Shown here: in pieces, positions 41,976 to 54,600 of the stretch
Position numbering within the stretch: the first letter of the stretch is position 1
Layout: every line of letters begins with the position of its first letter
NCBI GenBank assembly: GCA_018136815.1
Contig: CM030936.1
Location: 2,693,079-2,757,078 of the forward strand
Source of the DNA: Isochrysis galbana
Taxonomy: Eukaryota; Haptophyta; Isochrysidales; Isochrysidaceae
Direction of reading: 5' to 3'
DNA length: 64,000 nt
Made by a program: the position numbers and the translations under genes
The notes under the pieces: generated by a model
What the model was told of the DNA's origin: nothing
Seen by the model: only the letters and a program-made list of their open reading frames with translations
The model's database searches: none

Positions 41976-44688
41976 TCAACCGCCCACCTCCATTGGCGCT
42001 GTTGAGCTTACCTTCTGGAATGTCATAGCACCATTGCTGTCCGCGTCGATTTGAACGACTGAGCCGTTGGAGAGCTCGCCGGAGAGGATCATCTTAGACA
42101 ATGCGGTTACCACTTCCTTTTCCAAGTACCTCTCCACGGGCCGTGCGCCGTAGCGCGGGTCGAAACTTGCTTGCAGAATGGCATCGGCGCCGCGGTCGGT
42201 CATCTTTGCCATGACACCACGCTGCTCGAGCCGCTGCGTGACCGCTCCGAAGGCCTTGTGTACCACTTTGCGCAAAGATTGCCGGTCTAGTGGTGAGAAG
42301 ATGCAAATGTCTGAGAGCCGATTGAGGAATTCAGGCGGGAAATACTTGCGGGCCTCTGTAAGCGCCTCCTCCTTGGCACCAGGGTGCCCTTCGAGAAGGG
42401 CTGCGGCCCCGATGTTCGAGGTCAGTATGACCACCGTGTTCTTGAAGTCGACCACACGCCCTTTCGAATCTGTAAGACGGCCTTCGTCGAGAAGTTGAAG
42501 CAGCACCGGAAGCACCCGCGGGTGGGCCTTTTCGATCTCATCGAGCAACACCACAGTATAAGGCTTCTTCCGAACCGCCTCCGTGAGCTGACCGCCCTCA
42601 TCGTGACCGATATAACCCGGTGGAGCACCCACAAGGCGAGCCACTGAGTGAGCCTCCGAGTACTCGGACATGTCAAGACGGACGAGCGAACGTTCGTCAC
42701 CGTTGAATAGCTCTGAATTGAGCGCCTTGGCCAGCTCCGTCTTGCCGACGCCCGTCGGGCCCAAGAAGAGGAAGGAGCCCGTGGGTTGATCTGCACGCGC
42801 AAGGCCAGCGCGCGAACGGAGTACGGAATCAGCAACCGACTGCACAGCCGACTCTTGTCCGATGACACGTTTGTGCAACCGGTCCGGCAGGGAGAGCAAA
42901 CGGGCCTTCTCCCCCTCACTGAGCTTGTTAACAGGCACGCCAGTCCAGCGCGAAACTATCTCAAGCACGTGCGTTTCGGTGACTGCGCGCGACATCATGC
43001 TCGACGAGGCCTCGTGTGCCTCCTTGGCCTCAGTTTCAAGCTGGCGCAGCCGGGTCTCAGCCTCAGGGATTGCGTAAAACTCGAGGTCGGCTGCCTTTTG
43101 CATGTCGCCAGTGCGACGCGACTGCATGGCTTTGACACGCATCTGGTCAAGCTTCTCTTTTAGCTGGCGTACGGCATCGTCGCGCCCGCGTTCTGCCTCC
43201 CACTTCTCGCGAAGCGGCGACAGCTCCTCGCGGATGTTGCCGATCTTCTTTTGCACCTCCCCCAGCCGTTTCCTCGAATCAGCGTCCTTCTCGCGCTTGA
43301 GCGCAGTCGCCTCAATCTCTAGCTGCAAAAGTTGTCTCTCAAGCCGATCTAGCTCCTCGGGTTTCGAATCAAGCTGCACACGCCTAGTGGCGGCAGCCTC
43401 ATCTACGAGGTCGATCGCCTTATCGGGGAGGAAACGGGCTGTGATGTACCGATCGCTGAGCGCCGCCGCTGCAACGAGAGCAGCGTCGTCGATGCGTACA
43501 CCATGGTGTGCTTCGTAGCGTTCACGCAATCCTCGCAGAATAGAAATGGTGGCCGCGACAGAGGGCTCTCCAACCTTCACAGGCTGGAAGCGGCGCTCAA
43601 NNNNNNNNNNNNNNNNNNNNNNNNNNNNNNNNNNNNNNNNNNNNNNNNNNNNNNNNNNNNNNNNNNNNNNNNNNNNNNNNNNNNNNNNNNNNNNNNNNNN
43701 ATGCAGAGTCCTTTTCGATGTGAGCACGGTACTCGTCGTGTGTGGTGGCACCGATGCAGCGCAGCTCGCCGCGAGCGAGTAGCGGCTTCAAAATGTTGGC
43801 TGCATCCATGCTTCCTTCTGTTTTGCCTGCGCCAAGAACATTGTGAATTTCGTCGATGAAGAGGATAAGCCCTGGCGGAGGGGCTTGCGTAACCTCTGAC
43901 ATGACCGCCGTCAGCCGTTCCTCAAACTCGCCGCGAAATTTTGCTCCGGCGATGAGTGAGGCCATGTCTAGAGTGCGCAACCCAATCCCTTTCATGTTCT
44001 CTGGGACATCGTTAGCGAGAATTCGTTGTGCTAGGCCCTCGGCAACGGCCGTCTTGCCTACTCCCGGTTCACCAACTAGCACAGGATTGTTTTTCGTCCT
44101 TCGCGAAAGAATCTGGATGACGCGGCGGATCTCGTCGTCCCTTCCAATCACGGGGTCGAGCTTGCCTGAAGCAGCACGCTCGACGAGGTCGATGCCATAC
44201 TTCTCCAACGCTTCAAAGGTCGACTCGGCAGTTTTCGACTCCACCTTCTTCCCCTGCCGCATGCTATCCACGGCCTTGCGAGCGATACTCTCAGTCAATC
44301 CAGCCTCCTTCAGGGCAGCTCCCACCTTGGAGTCGGTGAAGAGCGACATCAGAAGATTATCGAGCGCAATTAGCGTGTCGCCACTTTGCTTCATCGCCTT
44401 GGATGCAGTGTCGATGACGCGCTTGAAGGAGGAGTCCGGCGCGGATTGCTCGGGCGCGGGGGTCTGCTTGGGTCGCTTAAGTAGCAGACGGCGGATCGAC
44501 CGCCGGATCTCCTCTACCTCGAGACCGGCCTTCTTGCATACGCGCTCGCCGACACTGTTGGGCTCCTCGGCAAAGACGGCTGCAGCGAGGTGTGCGGCCT
44601 CGCACGAGGCGTGGCCGTGCTCGGTCGCAATCTCGATGGCACGATTGATCGCCTTGATCGACGCCTCCGTCAACTCCGGCGACGACAT
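41976..44688 (-). CDS. clpB: HSP101/ClpB-type AAA+ disaggregase
   Basis: One open frame apart from the 100-N gap, about 871 residues. It is a hexameric ATPase that threads aggregated proteins with HSP70. Seen in order: a double Clp-N repeat (1-150); AAA-1 with Walker A GEPGVGKT (about 204) and Walker [17 protein letters not shown]; the coiled-coil middle domain (about 400-530); AAA-2 with GPTGVGKT (about 605), [12 protein letters not shown], and the pore loop [13 protein letters not shown]; then a C-terminal small domain ending MEVGG. There is no transit or signal peptide before [10 protein letters not shown], so it is cytosolic HSP101-like rather than the plastid or mitochondrial ClpB. The gap falls at EKDSA/FERRFQ; the flanking half-codons (GCA T and TT GAG) close it exactly. 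Confidence 0.95.
43601..43700. other. Assembly gap inside clpB
   Basis: 100 N. Removing all of them restores an uninterrupted, conserved reading frame, so either no base is missing or an entire intron lies inside. Confidence 0.99.
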
Positions 44689-45778
44689 CTCGTTGGGTTA
44701 GCGCTGACTGTGTGCGTCCGGGGCCAAAGTGGGGGGTAGAGGGGAGGATTGGGGGGTGGAGCTCGAGCAGGGAGGGGCAGCTGAGAGACGGAGCGAGTGT
44801 CGCGAGCAGTGGGAGTGTGATTGCGAGTGAGAAGTGTCTCGAGCGTATTCAGCAAAGCTCCCTTCTTCCTTCAATACTGGATGGGAGGAACTCTGGACGG
44901 AAGGAAGAAACCTCGGAGGAACAAAGGAAGGGGGGGCGAGAGAGAGGGCGGGGGGGGCGCCGCGAGAGGATGAGGAGAGCGCCGTCGTCGCCACTCTCGG
45001 ACCCCCCCCCCCCCCGCCCGCTCGCACGGGACCCTTTCCAGATTTCTCCCGATACTTCCATTTCTTCTCGAGCCCAGTGCCCATCTCTTGGCCTCTCCCC
45101 GCGGACGCCGTGCTCATCACTCACATAGAGTTACTCCTACTCCGCTCTCCCACAGAGTCTCATCTTCGTCATCATCATCATCACCACTCACCGAAAGAAC
45201 CAAAGAAGAAAGAAGGGAGATCCGAGAGGAGGGTAATTTTAACCGGGTCGTACTAGAGGTAGAGGGGTTTTGAGGTAACTCAAGAGTGACTCAACTGTGG
45301 GCGACTCAACTGCGTTGGCGCGCTGTTGCTGCGTTGGCGCGCTGTTGAGTCACTGTTGAGTTCGCAATGCAAAATACCGTTGAGGCGAACACGACTTTAA
45401 GGTGGTTCTTAAGGTTTTCTAACTCTGGCGCGAGACGGCGGGTGGCGGGCGCGTTGGCTGGCCACCTGCCCGCCTCTACAGGCCCTCGCTCCATGTATGG
45501 GGCGTTGGAGTTCGGTGATCCGTAGGGGATGGAGGCCCAGGGAGTGGATAGATGTGATGGCGCGGCTGCAGCGGCTACCCGGGGCTTCCCCGCCCGCGCT
45601 GCATGTGTCCTGCGTGCAGCGCGGCAAGAAGGCGACCAGCACGGCGCGGCTGTGCTCTGTGCACAACCTGGAGGGCAATGGGGCGGCACAGGCGGCGGTA
45701 GATAAAGGGGTGCTGGTGATGATGATGCGGAGTGCTGGTTGGCTGCGCGGGAGGCTGCTGGAGGCAGACGGGCAGACG
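44689..45778. other. clpB upstream region
   Basis: CT/GA-rich DNA with a C13-type tract near 45003 and a (TCATCA)n stretch near 45170. No heat-shock element was established by eye. The short repeat GTTGGCGCGCTGTTG is tandem at 45313-45350. No gene recognised. Confidence 0.45.
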
Positions 45779-46127
45779 TGGGAGGCCTCCTGGGAGTGAC
45801 TGCTCCTCAAACGGCAGAAGCGTTTGTGGGCAAGAAGGGCGGCAGGGAGAAGCGGTGGTGCACACGCATGGGATGCGTGAGGGGCTAGTCCGGACGTTAG
45901 AAGCCACCGAAGCAAGCTTCCCCCGTTTGTGGAGTCCCAGATTCAGGACATGTATGGGGTGTGTGAGGTGGGCTTTCTCAAGGAGTCTGTTCGCAAGCGA
46001 TTAGAAGCGCAGGGCTGTCGAGCAAGTGTAACTAGTTTAATTCCATGTCCTGTGAGTGACCGTGTGCGCAATGGGCGTTGTAGCATCTTGTCATGAGACT
46101 CTGAGACCACTTCCAATGTTTCAGAAT
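45779..46127 (+). repeat. Left arm of a 349-bp inverted repeat
   Basis: It pairs with 46242-46590. Read by eye the arms differ at only about three positions, for example GAGACCAC against GAGATCAC. The outer end starts TGGGAGGCCTCCTGGGAG. The plus-strand sequence leading into the arm is an open frame (45497-45799) of no recognised family. Confidence 0.92.
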
Positions 46128-46241
46128 TTTCATTTACCGCTGCCTGCGTCCCCGGATGCCCACATTAGTAAAAATGATCGGAGTACTCATATTCTTTTTT
46201 TGGAAAATGTTGGGAGGGTGGAAAAATAGACAATATGTACG

Positions 46242-46590
46242 ATTCTGAAACATTGGAAGTGATCTCAGAGTCTCATGACAAGATGCTACAACGCCCATTG
46301 CGCACACGGTCACTCACAGGACATGGAATTAAACTAGTTACACTTGCTCGACAGCCCTGCGCTTCTAATCGGTTGCGAACAGACTCCTTGAGAAAGCCCA
46401 CCTCACACACCCCATACATGTCCTGAATCTGGGACTCCACAAACGGGGGAAGCTTGCTTCGGTGGCTTCTAACGTCCGGACCAGCCCCTCACGCATCCCA
46501 TGCGTGTGCACCACCGCTTCTCCCTGCCGCCCTTCTTGCCCACAAACGCTTCTGCCGTTTGAGGAGCAGTCACTCCCAGGAGGCCTCCCA
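46242..46590 (-). repeat. Right arm of the 349-bp inverted repeat
   Basis: Same length as the left arm, separated from it by a 114-bp AT-rich spacer (46128-46241). Transcription through both arms would give a long hairpin RNA. No terminal target duplication was found next to the outer ends (left flank GGGCAGACG, right flank CCTTAACTC). Confidence 0.92.
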
Positions 46591-48078
46591 CCTTAACTCT
46601 TGACTGCCGGGAGCGCAGCATGCAAATGGCTGCTTCGTTTCTTACGTTTTAGAAGTGAGAGAATGGAGGACCCCCCTGGTGAAGTGAATAAGGGACGCGT
46701 TACGCTAGGAAAGAGGTGGCCATATTTTTCCCGAATGTCCCGCTGCCCCCCCCCCCCTCCCCAACCCGCGCCCGGCACTCCGTTGCGCCGCGCCGCGCCC
46801 TCCCTCGCCCCTGCGCCGCGCGCCGCCCCATCCGCCATCCGAGCACACAGCCAGCATGTATGGAGTAAGACTGTGAATTGTGAATAGTGAATAGGTTTCA
46901 TTTGGAGCTATCTAGATATTAGGTTAGGGTAGGGCGGTCAAACAGGGACTTTTTAACTATTAGTAAGGGTTGGGCTGCATTTTTTGACCGTGACGCGATG
47001 CCCAATAAAAAACCGCCCCCCCTCTCTCCCCCTCCGTCACGCGCGCTCACGCTCTACCCGTAAAGAATGGGCGGTCGCGCCCGCGGGGGGATCGGTTCCT
47101 TTATATCTAAGCTACATTCTCGGCATTTGATTCTGTCGGAGCGAAGCTCGTTTCCTCATTGGAAACGAGCCGCGGAAGCGCACCGGCGGCTAGCGCGGCG
47201 CACGGCTCATCCGGGGAGCCCGGAACGGGCTCATCGGGAGAACGGGGAGGGCAAATGACGGGCATGAGAAATGGACGGGAGAGTGGCACGGAACGCGAAT
47301 CGGAGGGACGGAGGACGTAGAAAAGGGCGCGGCGAGCAGATACCGCTTACCGCTTGATTGACTGGGACTCGTAGGGACTCGTCGACTCGAAAGGAAGACT
47401 CGGAAGACTCGGGGCTAGGGGGTACTCAGGGGGTCCGAGGAAAGCTCCATGAGCTCCCCGCAAGAACCGCATTCCGCGCTAGCTGCCGGCGCGCCCTCGC
47501 AGGCAATCCAGGGCATGTCCCGAGCGCTTCGCTCGCTCCGCGCGCGACCCCCCCCCCGAACCAGATAACCACACCGTGAAAATTCCGACATTCCGACCCC
47601 CCCCCCCCGAACCGAAAAAAAACGACACCCTAAAACCGGCCTAAGGCCTAAAACCGACCCCCCCATTATTCTATTTCAAATCGCGAACTTGTAACGTTCG
47701 TACCAACTATTTTTGACTTTACACTTTACACTTGGTAGGGAAGAATAAAGAACCGCCCGCCCGCACGGGGAGGGCCGGATGAGTCAAATCCTAACGCCTA
47801 ACGCTAACGGCGGTACCACCGATGAATTAGAGGTCGGTGGTATTTTTTATTATCAGGGAGAGGGGCAGCTGCCGCCTTGTCAGTGGGGGGGGGAAGACTG
47901 CGCCAAGAGAGTCGCATGACCCGCGGTACTTGGAGGCGCCAATTTATTCAACCTTGCGGTCTTGCAACAACAAAAAATTTTGCACAACCATTTCCACATT
48001 CCACAAGTTCCTCGAACATCCGGCACCCACATCATCAATTACCGCTAGCCAGAGAACACCTCTGGCATCGTCGGCGTT
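46591..48078. other. Repeat-bearing intergenic DNA
   Basis: A GGGCGGTCAAACA repeat copy runs from 46933 through GCATTTTTTGACC (46976) into blocks shared with 16160-16220 (GCGCTCACGCTC, TACCCGTAAAGAAT). C and G tracts are at 46747 and 47598. No coding gene recognised. Confidence 0.5.
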
Positions 48079-50659
48079 TCAAGGCGAGATGGCCTCCCCG
48101 TTGAGCTTTCCGTCGCTTCCATCGGCGCCAAAATCCACACGCTCAATGCCCCTGCGGTGAAGCAGTGCCCCAATATTAGGCCTCTCGAGTAGGACATGCA
48201 CGCGTTGCTGAAGGTGCATTGCGTCGAGCCCTTGGAAGGCCATAGCCCCCCGGCTTGTCGTGGCATCTGGGCCATAAGTGAATCACGTTCATCCAACCTT
48301 GTTCGTCCTAATGAGCACGTGTGGCCAATTCAACGCCCGCTCCTAGCATGAGCAGCCAAACCAATTACCGCCCGGCGGACGCCTTTCCGGCTCTCCTGGC
48401 AGCCGCACACGACGTACCGGCGTCGTCCAGGACTCCACCTCCTCAGACGCTCCTGCCAGCTCCATGACTGTACGAAGAGTCGAGATGGAGTGTTCAGTTG
48501 CGGTGGAAGCTGGGGACACGCAGCCAAGCACTGCAAGACGACATGCGCTTAGCCCAGCATCGGGGCCCGAAGCGGAGCCTTGGAACGAATCAGCGAGCAG
48601 TCGCGTAAGCAATGAATCCCGGAAAGGCATCCGGACTGGCCGGCCCGTACGTGTGCGCTCGGAGAATGCGCGCACGCACTGCTTCAGTGCGTGCAAGGAC
48701 GTGTTGATCTCCGCCCCTTCGCGTTGCCTCGACTTGTTGTGCACAGCTGAATCGGCCGCCCACTCGGATCCCGCGCAGTCGACGAGCGTTAGGCGCCCCA
48801 CCCGCGGAGGCCGACTGGACGGGCCGAAGCGCACCGCGTCGATGCTTCCTAGCCCGCTCAGCTCGCGTCCCGCAGGCCTCGCACCAATTGGGAACGTGTC
48901 GCGCCTAGCAGGATCAGCGTGAGGAGCTTGATTTTCCGACGGCACATCGATTGATACTATCATATGAGAGCGCGATGAGGTAGAGTTTCCGGCGGTTGCC
49001 TCAGTGGCACGTGCGGCAAAGACGCGGGAGAGGAGCTGCGAGAGTTGTGACTCGGAGGAGACCGTCTCCAGCGTTGCGCCTTTGAGCTCAAGCCCGCCAT
49101 CAGCTGTGGTGAGCACCTGCTATGTGGGGCGAGAGGTTTCCCGACTGAGGAATTACAATAAGAGGTTCCGGCCAAAAGCAACGAAAGTACGTGCAATCGC
49201 ACAACGAAAGCCACCTCCGCTGGGAGTGTTTGCGCCAGCACTAGCGTCAATGGCGCCAGCCCCAGTCCCCCGGGATGGGCCCGCGGGATGGCGCGTCCTG
49301 TCTGTAGGAGCCGCCTCCAAGACAAGGCGCCCCAACAGTACTTGGGCCGGCGTCCCTCACCTGACAGTCGCATTTCGAGATGAGATCTACACATCGCCTG
49401 CCGATGACCTCGACTGCGGAGACGCGAAGCAAGCATGCGCTGCCGTGCGCACCATGCTGGACACGTGAAGCAAGCTCCGGGGTTGCGCGTGAGAAAATTT
49501 GCTCCAGAGTGAATGTCTTCCCTGACCCCGTTTGCCCATAGGTGAAGAGTGTGGAATGCCCACCACACATTGCGTGGCTGATGAGCGGCGCAGCCGCGAG
49601 AGCGTACACATCGTCGGCGCAAGAGTGCTCGTCCATCGCGCCGCCGGATGGCATAAAAGCTGTGTGTCGCATGAACATGCGCACCAGATCGGGCTTCATC
49701 ATGCACGCGTGGGCAATCACGCAGGCTGGGCCTGCATGAGCTGATACACCGCAGCTACCTTCGCACAAGGAGCCTCTCGAAGCACTCTGATCCATCGCCT
49801 CGACGCTGAGAGCGTCGTAATCCCCCTTGGCCTCTTCAGCCGGAAGGAGTGGTCGCTTTCGAACGAAGGCGGCCACGGCGCCCGCTGCCACCGAGGAAGA
49901 CCGACAAACCACTGGGGGCGCACGAGCTCCATTTCCGAGGCGATTCTGCTGCAGCTGCTCACGGACTTCAGCAAGGGCTGCTCGAAAGCTGGTGGCGTGC
50001 ATGAGGCGGGCGGTACGCTTGTCCACCATTGACGCACCTTGAGGGAAGGAGCTGGCGGTGGCTCGATGGCTGGCCTCGCGTGACAAGGCAGCCACAGGCG
50101 CCTCCGCTCCATCATCACCAATGACAAACGAACATGGAGGAGTATGCCTTCCGACTGCCTCGGGAAGCTGATGCCTCTGCAGCGTGCGTGGCTGCTGTTG
50201 CAATGGGCGGCGTGCGGTCCCATTGTCCGCATCAAGTCCACTGGCTGCTACTACGGGCACAGCGGGGTTTCGACGTGCCGGCGAGCGCGCGAGTGTCGGC
50301 CTGGCTGCTGCTTCTGCCAGGAGAGCTTCCTCGTATCGTGCAAGCTCCGATTGCCAGCTGTCGCTAGCTGGAACGGAGCTCGGCGAAGCGGTAAGCGACG
50401 ATGAAGACACGTGCGTAGAGTAGGCGAGGGGCGAGCGCTTGGGCACACCGCCCAGTGCCGCCGTCTCGGCGCGTCCAGCTAGTGAGGAAGCCAACGGCTG
50501 GGCCGACTGGCAAACGACTGAGCCGGCGGCACGCAGCTCCCAGTCGGGCCCGCCGGGCGATTCTGGCGACAGGGGCGTGGCATCCTCTTGCATGGCCTCG
50601 TCGAACGTGTACGACGCACCGAATGACGGGTGGTCAAGGAACGATAGGTCGAGAGCCAT
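48079..50659 (-). CDS. Kinesin-13-like motor protein
   Basis: Three exons, 50659-49361, 49116-48369 and 48266-48079 (all GT-AG), join to 744 residues from MALDLSF. An earlier in-frame ATG at 50782 would add a poly-Gly stretch made by a C tract. A disordered 280-residue N-terminus precedes the motor, as in kinesin-13. AAFVRKRPLLPAEE opens it; GQTGSGKTFT is the P loop (about 370), NSTSSRSH switch I (about 475) and VDCAGSE switch II (about 546). WAADSAVHNKSRQREGAEIN parallels the kinesin-13 signature ([22 protein letters not shown]). Kinesin-13s depolymerise microtubule ends, controlling spindle and flagellar length. The last exon encodes a short tail (VHVLLERPNIGALLHRRGIE) that I do not recognise. 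The motor has insertions, for example between switch I and II, unusual for the family. Confidence 0.85.
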
Positions 50660-51007
50660 CGCCGGTAGCCCCGCGTCGGCGGCGCGGGCGGCGCCCCTCC
50701 GCTCTGCTCCGAGCCCTACGCCGCCCCCCCCCCCCCCCCCCCCCCCCCCCGCGAGCCTCCCAACCCCTGCCGCGCCAACCAACTGCTCCCCCCCCCCCCC
50801 CCCCCCCCCCGCTCTTTCAAAAACGGGGGGTTGATGTCAGTGTGTCAGAGTCAGAATTTTCTTGTTGTCCTAGTTTAATCCTAGTGTTGAGGGACGCAAC
50901 GGAGCCCCTACCTCGCGATGGGGGTAGGTACTTTATGCGAGGTTGGTGCATGCCTCGTCGCCTCGTCCGATGTAAAAAATCTGAAGATTCTGGGCTAACA
51001 CCACAAC

Positions 51008-51190
51008 CAACTGTATAGTCAGTTGCGATGGAGCGCGCCGGCGCGACTCTCCCCTCCACGGGGCCCCCCGTCGAGGGCGGCACCCCAGCCCCTGTCCCCA
51101 TGCCCATGCCCCATGCCCCATGCCCATGCCCATGCCATGCCATGCCATGCCCATGTGCCCATGCCCCATGGCCCTACATGGGAAAAACAG
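51008..51190 (+). mobile_element. Diverged retroelement head
   Basis: CAACTGTATAGTCAGTTG, then ATGGAGCGCGCCGGCGCGAC: the same layout as the heads at 8844 and 31200, but the first hairpin has changed on both sides (AACTG/CAGTT instead of AACTAAGT/ACTTAGTT), so pairing is kept. It runs into a CCATGC microsatellite and has no tail. A CCAAAAACAG...CTGTTTTTGG inverted repeat follows at 51215-51244. Confidence 0.65.
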
Positions 51191-51655
51191 TGGACAGTGA
51201 CAGTGGAGGGGGCTCCAAAAACAGTCAAAATAGTCTGTTTTTGGCCTTTGTACTTTGTACTTTGTACGACGAAAACAGTAAAAAACAGTCCGAAAAACCG
51301 TACCGGTACCGGGGGGGACACCCAAAATAAAAAATAGAGAAGCGGTCCTTCCTTCGACTATCGATCACCCTGTCGTCCCTTCGACTATCGATCACCCTGT
51401 CGTCTGTCGTCCTGTCGCCAGCCGCCAGGGCCCCTCTGTCTGCCCCCCCCCCCCTCTGACCCTCTGAGCTCTGCCCTCTCTCTCTCCTTGCCACCTCCAT
51501 GTGTCCTTGTGCACCCCAACCCCAAACCCCAACCCCGACCGCTAGCCGCCGACCGCGCCTCTCTCCTCTCTCGCTCCGCGCTCGCTGCGCGCAACACCCA
51601 ACACCGCCGTCGACGCCGATACGCCGATGCAACCCCTCCACCCCCTACCCCTATC

Positions 51656-54600
51656 TAGGCCCAGGTCAATCCTTTTGCAAATTTTTCTGCAAGTTTGGGC
51701 GGCTGCTCCAACTTGTCACAAGTTTGGGCCCTCTCTACAAGTGAGCCACAAGTTTGGGGGCGGGCGACCCCCCTTTCTAATCGTATAACCCCCTATCTAG
51801 GAGTAAAATGCCCCCCCCTACAGTAGAATACAATATGGTCACGTTCCCCTGCCTTTTCACAGAAAATTTTTCTTACTCACATAAACAAGACGTTTTATTA
51901 AGATAAACTGGGGTGCTCTTGTGCTCTTGATGTCAGGAGAATGAAAGCCCGCGGCGGCCGCACGCGCATGGCGGGCCGAGGAGGTGAGCCATGCCTGCCC
52001 CTTCCGCCTGCTGGTCTGCTGCGCCCGTGCGCGAGCCCGTGGGCCCGCATCTCAACCCCTGCCTTTGCCCCTCACAGGTAAGCGCCATTGTACGCGAAGC
52101 CGCGTCGCGTCGCTCGCGGACGGCGATGAGGAAGGCGTCAGCGCTGAGCAGCGGTGCGCGCGCTTAGTTGAGGATGAGGAGAACGAGGAGAACGAGGAGG
52201 CGAGCGACAACGGCGGCGACAAGGCCATGGAGATGGAGACCGAGACCGACAGGGCTGGGACCGCGCCCTCGCGCCGCTCCACGAGCATCGTTGAGTCCGA
52301 CGACAGCGACGGCAGCTACGACAACGACACGGGCATCGATGGCATCGACCTGACCAAGGCGGCGGAGGTGAGCGTCGGCGCAGAGATGTGGCACAAGAAC
52401 CTGGGCAAGTGCACGGTCAAGCACACGGGCGCGGGCACCATGTACGCCACCACCGAGCTCGTGCAGGTGGAGTTCTTCTTGGTGGAGCAGCAAAAGATGT
52501 CTACTCGCTGGGTGCGGTCCTCGGAGCTCGAACAAAGAGATTCGGCGTCGACCTTAGGCGCGTCATCGAGCACCGCGAATTTTCCTTCCTCCTCCTTGGG
52601 GACGTCGAGGGACAACGGAGGGCCCTTGCACTCGCAAGGAAATGAAGTTGGCAATGTCCCGCCCCCGCTGGCAGCCATCGAGCGAGACCGACAGATGAGG
52701 CAGTTGCCTCCCCTCGGCTTGCGCCGCGCGCGGCAAGGCTCGGCGCGGAAGACACCCGAGCCCAAACAAGTCACGCCAACGGACCGCATCAAGGCTTACC
52801 CCGATGAGACCTTTACGCCGTCCGGCGCGAAGATATTTTGTCGGGCATGCAAGGAAGAGATCTCCTTGGTGTTCTCCATCTTCAAAGGTCACATTCTCTC
52901 GAACAAGCACACGTCGAACAAGGCTTTGTACTTCAAGGCAGAGGAGTCCAAGAACGAGCGGAAGTCCTTCATGGATGACTACTACGAGCAGTATCCGGAC
53001 GAGGCCGGCAGCAGCGTCGATAGAGAGACAGTCGCCTTTCGTTGGGAGGTCGTCGAGGTTTGTCTAGAGAGCGGCATTCCGCTCGAGAGGGTGCAAGGGA
53101 GACTCAGAAAGTTACTCGAAAAAGGTGGGAGGGCGTTGTCAGAATCCTCGAATCTGAAGACATTCATTCCCAAGATTGAGACTAAGGAGATCGCGCTCGT
53201 GCAACAAGAGATCGCTGGACAATTTGTAACCATCACGTTCGACGGCACCACACGTATGGGGGAAGCAATGACCGTCTGCGGTCGGTTTGTCGATGCCAAT
53301 TTCTCAGCGATCGGCAACCGCCTTCTATGTTTTAGTACGGTCGAAAGGCACATGGATGGGGTAGGGCTGTTTCGACACATCTCTAGCACCATGCGCAAGG
53401 TCAACTTGGAGCCTGATTGGGTTGTCGGGATCACGCGGGATAGCTGTTCCACTAACGGTGTGGCGTGCCAGAAGCTGTTGGACCTTTGTCCGAACGCTGT
53501 CGATATGTTGTGCGTCTCACACACCCTGCAGCACACAGGTGAGCATATGGAGCTAGCTGTTCTTGAAGACTTTTTGACACCGTGGCTAACGCTGATCTCT
53601 CACACCCAAATCGCTCGCACTCTATGGTTCGATATGATGCACGTCACGATGAAGGGGTACTCAAAGATCCGCTGGTGGTCCCGCTGGGAAGTGATGAAGC
53701 AGTTGGCGGAGAATTTCGGCGATTTGCAAAGGTTCGTGGCCAAGCTGGAAGAGTGTGGCATTGGAGATGCTACGACTAAGGCGATGGCTCGAATTATCCG
53801 TACACAGGGACGGCAGCTGCAATTGGAGCTCGCCCTCGCCATGGATGTGGAGGTTCTGTGCACAACGACATACAAGCTTGAAGGCGATGGTCTCGAGATC
53901 CTGTTGGTGTATGAGGCTCTCGAGAGTATCCGTCGCCGTGGGCGCACCATGGGTGAGGAAGCCTCTGACCTGCCCAACATCGCAAGCTTGTTGCGTGCCG
54001 GTGCAAAGCTGGATGTAGGCACCAAAACCAATGAGTACTATGAAGCTCCCTACCACCGCTGGTTTAAGGGTGTGATCTCGCATGTGCCGGACGCCCGTCA
54101 GCGCGGAGGTTGGGTGATTACGTATGACGATGGCACGACGTTAGGTGTGTTTGATGAACAGGAGATGCGACGGGCAATCGACGCAACTGCTTTGCCTGAA
54201 TGGTCATTGCTTGTGCAGCAGGTACGAGGCGCTTTTCAGTATCTCGAAGATCGGCTCAATGATCAGTGTGCCTCTCCATATCACTGCGGAGAGCAGCACC
54301 GGCGCACCGGGCTCTTGCGTGCATTCAACCCCGCCTTTGCCAATAACAAGGTGGATGCAATTTGGGTGCATCGGCTGGTCGAGATCCCTGCATTTGGCCA
54401 TTTACCTTCCGTGCGACAAAGGTTGCTGGATGAGCTTCCCGCGTACCTGGCCGCCTGTGATGGGACTACGATCGATCATTCGGAGGTCCCAACGTTCACA
54501 CGGGAAGTTCTTGCTTGGTGGTCATCCAACCACACCAAGTTCCCCACGTGGGCGAAAGCAGCAAGGATTGCGTTCAGCATGACTCCTAATTCGGCTGCGT

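Noticed and set aside
51984..52077. Unspliced N-terminus (MSHACPFRLLVCC) of the hAT transposase
   Set aside because: GTGAGC and CACAG bound a 94-bp intron whose removal gives a basic, nuclear-type start. The unspliced form remains possible but looks less likely.
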